A stretch of 64,000 bases of DNA from Tubiluchus corallicola. Taxonomy: Eukaryota; Priapulida; Priapulimorpha; Priapulimorphida; Tubiluchidae. The notes below the pieces were generated by a model. That model had not been told where the DNA came from. It saw only the letters and a program-made list of their open reading frames with translations, and did no database searches. The stretch is from contig JAQGDQ010000214.1 in the NCBI GenBank assembly GCA_030141605.1, positions 5,001 to 69,000 of the forward strand. The letters are read 5' to 3'. The translations under genes were made by a program, and so were the position numbers. Below, piece by piece: positions 26,109-37,019 of this stretch (the first letter of the stretch is position 1; every line of letters begins with the position of its first letter).

Positions 26109-28150
26109 TTAAGTATAATATGCTTTCAGAAAAGTGAGTGCGTCCAGAAGCCCATCTCCCATGCGTGCACGAAGTTTCGTGTTGAATAAAGCGCACGCGG
26201 AAAACGCACGTTCCGCTTCGCAGCTAGTGCACTGTATAGCTGCTAGATTGCGGTATATTATTTCCAGTCGTTTTGGCCTGACAGATGTTGTCTCCCAAAC
26301 CTTGAAATCTAAGTTGAAGTCCCCTTTTTTCTCTACTGCTGCAACCGCTCCTGAAGACATCATTGATTCTATTTCCTTATTTAAAGCTTCGGCCATTGAA
26401 ACGGGTGGTGGTGGATTGTTGACTACAACTGCTTCATCATTATCATCTGGATCTGGAATGATCCGAGCTTCCTCAATGACAGGCGCAGGGTGAAGTTTGT
26501 CGTAAAGTGCAATGATAGACTGTTTAATATCCTTCTTGTTTGCCATTTTCATTTGAGGGAATATCGGAGCAGATTTTGGAGAATCCGGGTTATGCAAGTA
26601 CTTGTACATATCTAGTAGCTTGGCAGGACGTCTCTCGAAGAACCTTTTCTCTATAGCCATTTTCATGTTCTTGCAGAGAACTGTATCTTTTTCTCCTAGA
26701 GTTTTCAACATGAAGCAGAAGACGGTATCAGCGGCCAATAAAGTCATACTCCTGTCCTGTAGCTTTTTTACAGCGATTCGCACCGGGGTCAGTGCTGCTA
26801 CTAAATCTTCCAACATATTAACCTCATCAGTGGTGAAATTTTGTTTCATCTTTGGGAAATCAACCATAGTTTTCTCAACTTGTGGCTTTACTTTCAAGAA
26901 CCGTTCCACCATGTCAACACATGAGTTCCACCGGGTCTTATTGTCTCGTATCAGAGATAGAGTTTTTCCATGAGCATCCATATTATAATCTTGGAGTTTG
27001 TCATTTTTTAACGGACTTCTGCGAATTTTCACCACTATTTTACGCACTTTTTTCACTGTATCTTTGATAATAGGGTTCATTGGGCGCACTGGCAAGGCTT
27101 CTTCATCCTCATTAACTTCATTATCATCATCATCGTCATCCTCATCATCGATAACTTCTTCTCCATCTTCTAAATCATCATCATCATCATCCTCTTCATC
27201 TTCGTCTTCATCTTCCTCTTCCATACCACTATATATAACATCCTGTACCGCTAAATGTATACCATGGGCGTAGCACGCCATATGTTCACTGGCGATCTTA
27301 CGTCCGAAACTGAGCATGACAGATGCGCCGTCCGTAGTCGCACATATAACATGGCATGCATCATCATCCAATTCAATACCATAACGTTTGAGCTTCATCT
27401 TTACTATTTCGACAGTTTTAACAGCAGTGATACTGCCCTTCGCTCGAGCCAGGCCAAGATTCCAGTATTCATTATATGTATGTAAATTAACATTGACATA
27501 ACGCCGATTTTGGTTAGATGTCCATTCGTCCAACGTTATCCCAAAGCTCACGTCATCACTTCGCCTCATTTCTTTGAATTTTTCCGCAATTCGTCTTTCA
27601 ACTCTTCACTGTGACCAACAATTATTTTTCGCAGAGTGTTGTGGCTTTTAGGTAGATTGAAACCTCTCCTTTCGAAACCATCTCTTATAAATTCACTCTT
27701 TGCGATAGTATTTAGAGATATTCGGTCAACGGCCGCTAATTTACATATCAGTACAGGCATGCAATTTTCAGCTTTATTATCTGGAGCAGTAAACTTATCT
27801 ATGCGCTGTTGGAGTTGGATTCTTGCCTTCTTTGGTTTTGATATACCTTCTCCATCCTCCCCATCCTTTTCCAATGATATAGACTTGTGCATTGCCTTAA
27901 GGTGTCGCTTCATACCGGATGTAGAGCCTCCGTCTCTCTTTATTACCGACTTACATAGTTGACACTTTGCTTTTTTTGTGTCATTGGGATCAACGGCGAA
28001 GTAGTTCCATATTTTACTAGTACAACCTGTAGGCATCGAAATTTTCGATTGTACCTTCTGTCCGGTATCAGTACCACTACCACCTTTTGAAGAAACGCTC
28101 GATTTTTCATTCTCAACTACAGCAGAACTATTGTCAGAACTGGCCATCAT
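26109..28150 (-). pseudogene. hAT transposase, one frameshift
   Basis: Starts at ATGATGGCC (28150) and runs about 680 codons on the - strand. The N-terminus has a BED zinc finger (W-NYF, CQLC, H-x4-H in MKRHLKAMH). The catalytic core keeps Asp in ITLDEWTS, Asp in CATTDGASVM and Glu in CEAERAFS; TRWNS and the C-terminal hAT dimerisation region are also present. An unusual run of over 40 mostly Asp/Glu residues lies between the second Asp and TRWNS. The frame changes by one at an A5 run (+ strand T 27579-27583), after which the second part begins at FKEMRR. Whether this is a disabling indel, a sequencing error or a -1 frameshift site cannot be told here. Confidence 0.88.
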
Positions 28151-28877
28151 AAAACTCAGAACAGAGACACCAATCACAGAACAAGATGCACAATCAGAAT
28201 CAGGCAGTATAAGGCAACGTCGCACACAGTCCACACAATACTACAAATTTCAAATGTCAATATTCCTTCCTATGCGTCTCACTCACTCGCCGGCTACTAA
28301 AACAATGACAATGCTATATCTGAACTGAATTACCCGTGTAGCTGAGCTGCTGTACTGTACTGCCTATGCCTAGTTAGTTGCCTAGGCGATCGACATGCCA
28401 ATACACGCACATGCAGCGGAGTGAGTGACTTCCTTTTTTTATTATTTTTTTATTAATCCCGCGGGATCCCGGGATTATAATTGTACTCCCGGGATTGGCC
28501 AAATGTGCCGGGATCCCGGGAAACGGGAACGGGATTCAACGGGATTGCCAACCCTGTCCATGATGCAAACGGTGCTTACATGCCCTAGATGGTGTCCAGC
28601 ATAAGCCCAACTTGTATCTGTGGCTTGGGCATACTGTCAGATTTCTATATTCTGGTGAATCAAAATCAAATTTACCAGTCCTTGCAGGAAGCAATTTCCA
28701 TTCCGTAGATATTTCATATTTTTGAAGATGCAAGCGCCCTATATGCGGTCCAGTGTATTTAGTACAGACTAATAGATTCACAATATTCGTTTCGTGCAGA
28801 TAACTAGTCACAATACAGCATTTAACGCTGGTAAACAGCCCAGAAAGCGAACATTTTAATTCAGCAGTGGCCGCCAT

Positions 28878-29529
28878 CTTGAATGCTGGAGTCCAATCCT
28901 GTCGGTAGTTTAACCAATGTGCTGTCCAGGCCCCTAGTTACCAAAGATGAATACTTATGACGTTTTGAAGTATTTTGGCAAGATTTGACAACTCATGTTT
29001 ACCCACACAAAGCTTTTTGATGACCTATATTTTCACCCTGATATATGCCTCTTTCAGGGGTCATTTACAATAGGGTGGAAATTCGCTCCATCGAAATTGT
29101 CACTGCAGCATAGTGGGATGGGATGCTGTATTCACATACATATCGATATTGTATGTGGTATATCGAGATTGTGGGTGTCCCTGCCCCCACAATGGGTGAG
29201 ATATAAGACTTTGAAATGACTGAGTATTTGCATCTTGTGCATAATGCGAGCTTAAAGACCCCCAGTAGAGCCGAAAAGTCATTTTGGAGAAGATAACAAG
29301 ATCCAATACTGTGCAGAGTCAGATCTATTCAAACTCAGTGGTTGCTGCATGGCTAATCCTTCAAATATGAGTAAAAATAGAGAAAAATAGATACCTCTGC
29401 TACTATGAGGAGTTGGACCAAGCGGATTCGCATAGTGAATACTAGTGACTAGTGGACCTCATACCCGAACTTTGGTCCGAATCGGGTTACCTAACCTTGT
29501 GCCGGAATTTTTCGCATCGTCTCCTCGCG
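28878..29529. other. no gene seen
   Basis: Contains T/A-rich and mixed sequence with a short palindromic patch near 29140-29175 (ATATCGATAT). No coding or RNA feature is supported; it may hold the promoter of the interrupted exon at 28877. Confidence 0.4.
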
Positions 29530-29701
29530 GACACGTTCACGGGTTTTTTTAAATTAATATCAAAACTATATCGCCTACATCGATGTTGTTTTTCTTTAAG
29601 TTCCACTTGCTCCGATGCTGCAGTAAAGGAATATACTCTTTTTGTCATCTCTGCCAAAATACATCGGCCATATACTGAACTTGACGCCAGTGTTTTTTAT
29701 A

Positions 29702-30606
29702 TACAGTCTAGTGGCGAGAGGCGAGATAACGGGAATATAACGAAGTTAGTCTATATGTATATACATAATAGTTGATTAACATGGTGTTCCTCTATGTACA
29801 TATAAAATATATTTCGCATTATGATACCAATCAACATTAAATCAGAAATGAAAAAATGTCATAAAAATAATCTAGAAATAACCCACATAGAAACGAACCA
29901 GATAGCGACGGTAGTGGGACTTAAATGCACTGATGATACCGGCGTCCATCGGCTGCAGGTGGCTGGTAGTGGTAGGCGGCAAGAACTCACAGCGGATATG
30001 AGTTAAGTTCTCAGGGATGATGTGACTGGGTGCATTGTCCATTAGCATCAAAATATGGCGGTTTTTACTCGCCATTCTGTGGTTGAGGGACTTCAAAAAT
30101 TCATCCAAAATTCCATTAACCATCCATGCTTTATTGTTGGCGTAATAGTCGCAGTAGAGCTTAGGATTGAACTGTTTGAAGCACCTTGGTTTCCAAGTTT
30201 TACCGATGATCAATGGTCTGAGCTTGTCTGATCCATCAACGTTACTGCAAAGCATCACCGATATCCTGTCCTTTGGTTTTTTCACGCCCTTCGTCTTATC
30301 CGTCGTTGTCAATGACCTATCTGGCAACATTCGAAAGAATAGACCGGTTTCATCAAGGTTATAAACGTCACTCAGTTCAAAATTTTTTATTACACGTGCT
30401 GCCTGTTCTCTGCCCGTATCAAGAACGTCTGAATCTACACCAGCACTTTCACCGCAGATTTTCTTGCTGCCAATGGCGAGGGCGAGAAGCGAGGGTGGCG
30501 ACTTAATGAGGTAAATATCAAAGCAGGAAATCCGTCCTGGTACTTTCTATGGCGAGAGACGAGTTTGGCGGCATAACGAGGGGCGAGATAACGAGGCTAG
30601 ACTGTA
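29702..30606 (-). mobile_element. Tigger/pogo element nested in BEL/Pao
   Basis: The ends share TACAGTCTAG (29702-29711) and its reverse complement (30597-30606), with related GGCGAGATAACG sequences inside both, bounded by TA. The BEL/Pao coding sequence continues on both sides, which confirms the borders. Only the C-terminal transposase half is left, so this is a deletion derivative of about 0.9 kb. Confidence 0.82.
29872..30480 (-). pseudogene. Tigger-type DDE transposase, 5'-deleted
   Basis: The - strand frame encodes a DDE_1 domain with all three acidic positions: Asp in YNLDETG, Asp in LMLMDNAPSH and Asp in SHLQPMDAG, plus the usual LPPTTTSHLQP. The reading frame is open from about 30480 to 29872. 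The N-terminal CENP-B-type DNA-binding half expected in Tigger proteins is absent because the frame abuts the right terminal repeat. No start codon is apparent upstream of the first Asp. Confidence 0.82.
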
Positions 30607-31984
30607 AGTTGTCGGAGGCGAAGCTTCCAGATGGCAAGACTGGTCCGGCACGAAGTAGCAGCAAATGATTTGGCGTTAAAGCTTCGCAGTCTCTAGCATC
30701 ATCAGACACAGCCGTCATTGGGCGACTATTCAGTATGTTCTCGATTGTGCAGAACAACGTATGTAAAACTTCATCATCCAAGATCTGCTTCTCCATTACA
30801 AATGACAAAACCTTTTTAATACTTTTAATCAATCTCTCCCAAATTCCGCCTGTATCAGGAGAGGTTGGAGGGTTGAAACACCAATCAATGTTTTTCTTTT
30901 GAAGCTCCTTTATTAGTCTCCGGTCTTCATTCCAAGCATCAACAGATTTTTGTAGCCATGCATGTGATGATCAAACCATAACATTTTACACGAGTTCTGC
31001 CTCGTTTAACGAGATACGGCCCAAAGCAGTCTAGCCCCACATTTTCAAATGGGGCTGCTCTCTCTTTAGGCAGGTCTGCCATCTTCTGCTGCATCAACTG
31101 TTCTTGCTTCAAACGACATAGCCTACATTCACGGAGTATGCGTTTGGTTAAAACTGTGAGCCCGACCATCCAATATTTTTGCCTGACAAGAGACATCACA
31201 TGTTCTTTCCCACTGTGACCATTCATCTCGTGATACTGGCGAACAATTAACTCTGAGTATTGATGCTTAGGTAGCAGTACTGGATGCTTAGCACAGTCAG
31301 CAAGGTTAGCATTTCGCAAATGTCCCCCTATAACACATACTTGGTGGCTGGACAAGACAGGATACGTTTGGAAACCGAAACTTTTCCTTTTTGCAGTGCC
31401 CTGTACTCTTACCTGAAATACTTTCTTTGCATGCATTGAATAATAGCTTGCTCGGCATCTTCTAAACCTTTTAGCGATAAAGTCTTAGTGGCAGGCCTGG
31501 AGATAGAGTTGCATCTGCAAAGAAGTGCTTCTTTAACTTTCAGAGTCCAAGCTACAGCTCATTTAAGCTTATATGCAAATGTAAAATGTTGACAAAGCAC
31601 GTCCATTGTGTCATTTGTTTCTCTGCCAATATAAGCCATGTATACTGAAACGGTATACATGTATATATATTCGCAACATCTTGTCAATTTTAGTTGCTAA
31701 GACTACAGCACATAGTTCGAGCCTAGGAACTGTTAGTGTCTTTAACGGTGCTAATCGCGTTTTACTAATCAACAGCTTGCACTTCACATCTTGCTCACAA
31801 TACGTGCAAAGCAGTATTTAAAATTTTAAAATAACAATGTACCTGTAAATATTTGTACGATTTAAGGTACAGTGTAATAAAAAAAGTTAGAAACTGTATA
31901 ACAGAAATTTGCTTCATGAACTATATTTCTTGTATGACAATAAAATAAAAGGTGCATGTACATGTAGATCAACACCGATAAAGT

Positions 31985-33537
31985 CCTAAATGTCTCCGTT
32001 ACACTGCTGGCACACGTAGAATGGATCATCTGTGGCCTGGTTGCACTTGCCATAGAACCACTGGACGCAGTTCAGTCACTGCACCCAGTCGGGCCCCGTA
32101 CATCCCCGGTAATTCGTTCCACATTGAAAGCAGATGTCCGTGTTCTCATCGGGATTATCCACTTCTGGATTTCCTGCAGAGTTAGTCGAAGTCGAAGGAC
32201 CAGCTCCATCATGTCCATGGAAAGCGGCAGCTGCTAAATCAACTCCTGGTTTATGGCTAACCTTCTTCCCTCTCTTGGGCTTCGTCGTAGTGCTTTCTCC
32301 CCTACGCTCCTTCAAAAGAGCAATCAAAGCGCCAGCCAAGTCCCTGCCAATGTTTGAGTTACCGGCATCTGGCAACCTCTTGGGTACTTCATAAGGGCAC
32401 GTAGCCACACGCCCGGAAGCCAGATGGTAAGCTTTCGCGAAAGGCTTGGGAGGACTGATCCCAGAGGCTATTGAGAAGTTGCGGGAAAGTATCTTTTGGT
32501 ATCACCCCATTCCTTTTTGTCTCCATCCGCCACTTGTCCAGGATTTGCTTCCATCTCACTTTCAGGCCCTTGAAGACTGCCACGTCAAGCGGTTGAAGAA
32601 GGTGCGTGGCATTGAGGATCAAGCTGATGAAATGGATGTCATGTTCTTGGCATAGCCTAATTACCTCTGGAGAAAAGTGTGACGCCAAGTTATTGCCAAG
32701 GAGAACTTTTTCCCAAGAAGTTGGTTGGCGTGAGGAATAAATAAGGAGGTGAACACCCCGCTCAAAGGTCTCCATGTTGAACCACCCACTTGTTGTGCAA
32801 TCATAGACAGTGCCTCGTGGACCTCCTTTTGTCCAATTTTCGTAAATGTTCTTGGCTTTCTATACTACCATAGGTGGTAGCATCGTCCCGTCGGCGGCCC
32901 CGCAAGCCATCAGGGAAACAGTGACCTTGGAGTGGTCCTTGATGTTCTCGATGCGTCTTGTTTCCCGACGAGTAAGGATTACTTTGGCGCCGGGATTGTC
33001 CGTGATGTTGGTCTCGTCGAAGTTGAAAATGTTCGATGGTGGGACGTTTTCAATAAGGGGCCCTACGTTGGCAAGGAAGGCTTGAAGCTCTTGTGCACTG
33101 ATCTTCGTGCGGGCGCCCTTGATGTTGCCAGCCACGCTGAAAACCAGATTGTTCCTTCGGGCGAATGATTTGACAAAGTCTATTCCAGGGGTGTTTGCCT
33201 TGAATCGTTGTTCCTGGATTTCCTTCGTGTCAAGAACACTCTTAATCAGTAGTCGGAGATCGATGGCAGTCATTGGGAACCCCCACTCAGCGGCCACATT
33301 GGAGTGCGTTGGCGATTTCGTGCTCCTCGGCGGTGGAGAACACTGGCTGACCTCCAGTCTTCCGCGGATGACTTCCTGAGAGTTTGTCAAAAGGGTCTTT
33401 CTTGGAACTCCGAATTGCCTTGCCGCTGCGCTGATTGTCCTGTTGGTATTCTTGACGGCATGTAGGGCAGCTTCCAGAGCTTCTGGGGTATAATTTTGGT
33501 ATCTATGACCCGGTACAGGGCTGTAGGTGCGTGGCAT
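31985..33537 (-). pseudogene. decayed pogo-like transposase with zinc-finger tail
   Basis: Starts at ATG 33537. An N-terminal psq-type HTH (TISAAARQFGVPRKTL) is followed by a DDE_1 domain: first Asp in IFNFDETN and third in LLQPLDVAVF. At the second catalytic site, LLGNNLASHF has Asn where the family has Asp (codon 32692-32694). The C-terminus carries a Cys-rich finger (CFQCGTNYRG, then WFYGKCN and CQQC) ending at stop 31985. Lesions: TAG 32860-32862, a frameshift near 32400 and TGA about 32076. It is inactive. A likely 5' terminus, CGAACTCACCCCGTTTTACGG, lies at 33716-33736; no matching 3' end was found. Confidence 0.85.
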
Positions 33538-33739
33538 GTTAAGTAGCAAGAAATAGTAGACAAATAATATGTAGCGCAGAATGGAATACTTCTAGTGCGA
33601 ATTGAAAGAAGATAACTGTCGCAAACAGATATAATGGCAGTGATCATGATATCTGTTCATTAAACACTGAGCAATAGTTACAGCAAACCTACAATGGCCA
33701 TTATGTAAGGGGTGGCGAACTCACCCCGTTTTACGGTAT

Positions 33740-34960
33740 GTATTTATCACAAACTAATAGTGCTGCTATCTTTCGTAGGCCTTTGTTTTATGCTCATTAT
33801 GCGAGAGTCACTTGTCTATCAGCAGAATTTTGAAGTTACTGGCAAGTTTGAAAGGTAACCGTCAATGATTTAGTGACAAGTAGTCGATGATTATGGATCA
33901 TAATACCATCACTTTAAACATTTGATAAAATGAAAATGAGCTAAAAAACAGGTTTTTGGAACCTATTTGTGGCACAAGCAGACAGGCGTTATTGATAAAC
34001 TGGCATGAACTTCATTTATTAAAGTTTTTTCTAGCAAGAAAAAGTAGGTCTAAACAATTTTTTAAGCCCAATCCATGCTTTTTTGCTCAAAAGCCTCGAA
34101 ATAATACCACTGTGTAATCTGCCAGAAAAATGCGAAACAAAAAATTGTCTAGGAACGAAGCGGTAGAACAAGGGTGCGCAAATGCACAAACTTTTGATAT
34201 CAAAACAAGCCCTCGGTCAAGCCACTAATAATTATAAATTTGTCGTCACTTTAATCGCGAGATTACAGAACCAGCAGAATTAATCCATTTTATAACATAA
34301 CGTAAGTAATTTAACAACGTTAATTTAGCAAGGCTAACAAAATTGAATAACTAGCACTAACGTAAACTGCGCTAACGGTCCCAATGTACATCTTCACATG
34401 TATTCGCCCACACTGCCCTAAGTCTTTGACAATGATATTATCTTTGATTATTGTATCACATTTTGCACATCTCCTTAAACTTTGTGCTAGAATAAGTTAA
34501 GTAAATCTGTAGATAAATGATTGTCGCATTAAAATCGTAAAAAATAAAAAACTTACCAAATTTTCAATTAAGCAAAGAAAATAAAAGAGAAAACATGTGC
34601 CAGGCCACATTTCCTTCGCATTTCATATTCCCAAAATTCACAATGTTTGTACAATACGCATGTGCTGTATGTCAATTTCTCAAAGACACTGCAATTTCTG
34701 AAGAGTCTTACGACTTTGCCATCTCGAGGCATGCATTTCTCTGAAGTCACACAAACAGTAGACAATGCAGTTTCACAAGCAAAGTATAGCCTGTTGTAGT
34801 AGTTTAACCCTGTTACACGGGTTTAGACTGTATCTAAAGGTTTTACAAGCAAAATGACGACAAAGATTCAAAATGCATAACATATGCGAGTGCAGGAAGT
34901 GCGACTCAAAGTTTCATAAGCTGTACCACGATTAGTATTTCACATGCGATAAACACTCGT
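33740..34960. other. no gene seen
   Basis: AT-rich DNA; short frames only, with no domain or credible exon. Confidence 0.45.
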
Positions 34961-34992
34961 GTGTGTGTTTGTGTGCGTGCGTGCGTGCGTGC

Positions 34993-35023
<31 letters not shown>
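34961..35023. repeat. (TGCG)n-(GT)n microsatellite
   Basis: A compound TGCG and GT array of about 60 bp. The 500 bp that follow show no feature. Confidence 0.9.
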
Positions 35024-35534
35024 GGTTCTTAAAGGTTCTTTGCAATGGCTGAACTACTACATTTTGCTTTATTGTCATCAGATATGCTGATTTGCTCATT
35101 GCTTCAAACACTGCATTCGACTGATCCTAGACTAAACTAGAGACATCAGTGTCCTCTATAGACTTTCCGTTGTTGTTCTCAGTATTTCCTCCTCTGGCTA
35201 ATTCTACTGTATTGTAAGACAGGCGATAATATTCTACACAGTTGATATGTTTGCATGGTACTTGCATTCAAGTGCTGCATCATTTTTAGGAGATGGATCT
35301 TCTAATAAGGAGTTGCTGAGGAAAGTTTGTTGCCAATAATAAAGGTTAGAAAACTTAGGCAAAAAACAAAGTGACATGTTATGACTTATTTGGCTTTAGC
35401 TGTTAAAAACTTTCCTAGTTGTTCTTTAGTCTGCCTTATTTGGTTGCTTACATTCTAAGTGATTCTATAATACTACTTCTTGGTGTCCTGATACAACGTT
35501 TTTAAGAATCGTTAAGAATTTTTAATATACAACG

Positions 35535-35675
35535 CTCGGAAGTGGTGCTGATATTCCACTAGTTTTTTGTTGAATTGCTGTTATGCTTACTTGTCTTGAG
35601 AATTCTCTCTTATTTTCTTTTATTTTGCAATTTTGCATGCCCACAGTCTGCAATGGGCATACGATGATGATGATA
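35535..35675. repeat. dispersed repeat, copy 2
   Basis: Shares GGAAGTGGTGCTGA and the downstream TTTCTTTTATTTT region with 12573-12690, and ends in ATACGATGATGATGAT, the inverted form of the left end of copy 1. Similarity is clear by eye but diverged. No coding capacity. Confidence 0.55.
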
Positions 35676-36281
35676 TTAAAATTTTTACTTCACATCTCTT
35701 ATTTTCATTGTATTTGCAGCCAAGTGCAAATATTGGTTGATTGCATTTCTAGCAAGTCTACCATGATAGGATGCTACCAGACCATCTGATTTGCACATCT
35801 GCTGCCTAACAAGATATCCAAGAAAAATACAATTTATATAGTTTGCATCAGCAGGTTTCTGGGGTTTGCTGTATCTTCTGCTTTCCACTATAATGAAGAA
35901 GTGCTTACAGCGCTCCATCCCTCCTGTTCATATATCCATTTTCCAACAATAATTGCATCCTGTGTCATCAATTCTTTTTTCGGATATTACAATTTTAAAA
36001 TTATAAGGGGTGAGTGACGGATAAAATTATTTTTTTGTAAAATTGAAATTTGTGACACATTTGGAGAAAAATGTCTATGTCTATGTCTATGTGTAGATAA
36101 GCAATTTTAATAGCTACTGCATTCCTTTGTAAGCAGGTAGCCACAAACAAAAAAGGGACCGAGCAAGGTTACAAAGCAGCCCTAAATATAATTAGTATAC
36201 AGTACTTACATAATTATTATAAGCAAATCATTTTTTTAATAATTAATACTTAAAGTGCAAAACAAAGTGGCTTAGACTGAC

Positions 36282-36440
36282 CTCAACATAACTGCTGTCA
36301 CTGCTTCTTGATTCTGGCGACTCTTCCGTTTTTGCCGTACTTGCTTCAGTTTTCTTCCTTGGTTGAAACTGAAATCCTTTTAATCCCACTCCAATCATAG
36401 ATTGCGGCGCTATTACCATTTCTTTGTCGGATGAATCCAT
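36282..36440 (-). CDS. candidate first exon, Ser/Glu-rich protein
   Basis: A 53-codon exon on the - strand starts at ATG 36440 and ends in GAG|GTCAGT, a reasonable donor. It encodes IGVGLKGFQFQPRKK followed by a Ser/Glu-rich stretch ending SSDSSYVE. The FQF(Q/E)P-then-Ser-rich layout resembles the start of transposon-associated proteins with a P2X7-type C-terminal domain, but no later exon could be linked. On the same strand 35918-35685 is open and may be related. Unrecognised; could be a transposon gene remnant. Confidence 0.35.
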
Positions 36441-37019
36441 AATGAAGTTATCAAAAGCTGGCGCAATGAAAAAAATTGATGCAACACTTTAGGCTTTAGA
36501 TGGCGAATAAATGCACGTGTTGTTGCGCAATATGCAGTATCTTCAAATCCGCCGTTGTTACTGCGCTTTTCGAAGATAGACATCTCTCAACAAATGATAT
36601 TATATGAGCTGCCAGGAAATTATCACTTTTCATTTTGAAAAAATGTTTATGTATTTTGAAAAACAATTTTTAGTGATGTGGATGGAAACTGTATACTGGT
36701 TTATAACATACACGAACATCTGCCTTCCTACGTTTATCTACAACCACTGAATCATGTATCATGAGGTTTATGAATTGTTTTCGCAGCTGAAGGGCGTAAC
36801 GGAAACTGGGTTCTTTTTACTAATGTTTTACGTCTTTTTGCGTAAGACTGACGAGATATTGCAATATGAGCCCAGGAAGAGTGAGCATCTGGTGAATAAT
36901 AGTAGTAGTAGTACTTCTGTGTGCTTGATGACAATTAAGATCATCATCAAATATTGCCTACACAATGCTTAGTGTGTTTTTACAGAATATCTCTAATTTA
37001 TTTTTTCACTATGCATTAA
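36441..37019. other. no gene seen
   Basis: Contains a short (TAG)n tract near 36900 and open frames without recognisable domains. Confidence 0.4.

Larger units (their letters stand above)
25424..28556 (-). mobile_element. hAT DNA transposon, 3.13 kb
   Basis: The ends read TAGGGTTGGCATTTCCC (25424) and, inverted at 28556, CAGGGTTGGCAATCCC. They are flanked by the identical 8-mer TCCATGAT at 25416-25423 and 28557-28564, the 8-bp duplication of hAT elements. Subterminal zones are full of CCCGGGA and ACGGGA motifs, strikingly GC-rich against the AT-rich host and probably transposase-binding repeats. One transposase gene lies on the - strand. Perfect target duplication and nearly open reading frames indicate a fairly recent insertion. 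Confidence 0.93.
25328..28877 (-). pseudogene. first exon of an unrecognised gene, split by hAT
   Basis: On the - strand an exon starts at ATG 28877 in the context CAAGATGGCGGCC. It runs to 28557 and continues after the hAT element from 25423 to 25328, where a TTAG|GTAATA donor follows. Leaving out the transposon and one target duplication, the frame stays open throughout: about 136 residues. Features are LLARTGKFD-like (written LLPARTGKFD here), CPSHRYKLGLCW and ACKHRLHHG, a Cys/His-rich pattern I associate with expanded invertebrate families, but I cannot name the protein. Downstream exons are not found; gypsy and MULE sequences occupy that side. The 3.1-kb insertion should inactivate it. 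Confidence 0.6.
29530..31575 (-). pseudogene. BEL/Pao retrotransposon integrase fragment
   Basis: The - strand encodes the 3' part of a BEL/Pao pol. It begins near 31575 with a stretch containing LEDAEQAII, then an integrase zinc finger (YHEMNGHSG, CRLCR, 31100-31260), the start of the rve core (VGLDCFGPYLV), and further on the diagnostic ENILNSRPMTAV and LTPNHLLLLRAG (about 30640-30760). A Tigger element interrupts it at 30606/29702, and the C-terminal part (QVQYMADVFW, then IDVGDIVLI) resumes below 29702. Stops at 31409-31411 and 29645-29647 and a break near 30950 show that it is dead. No LTR was recognised. Confidence 0.85.
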
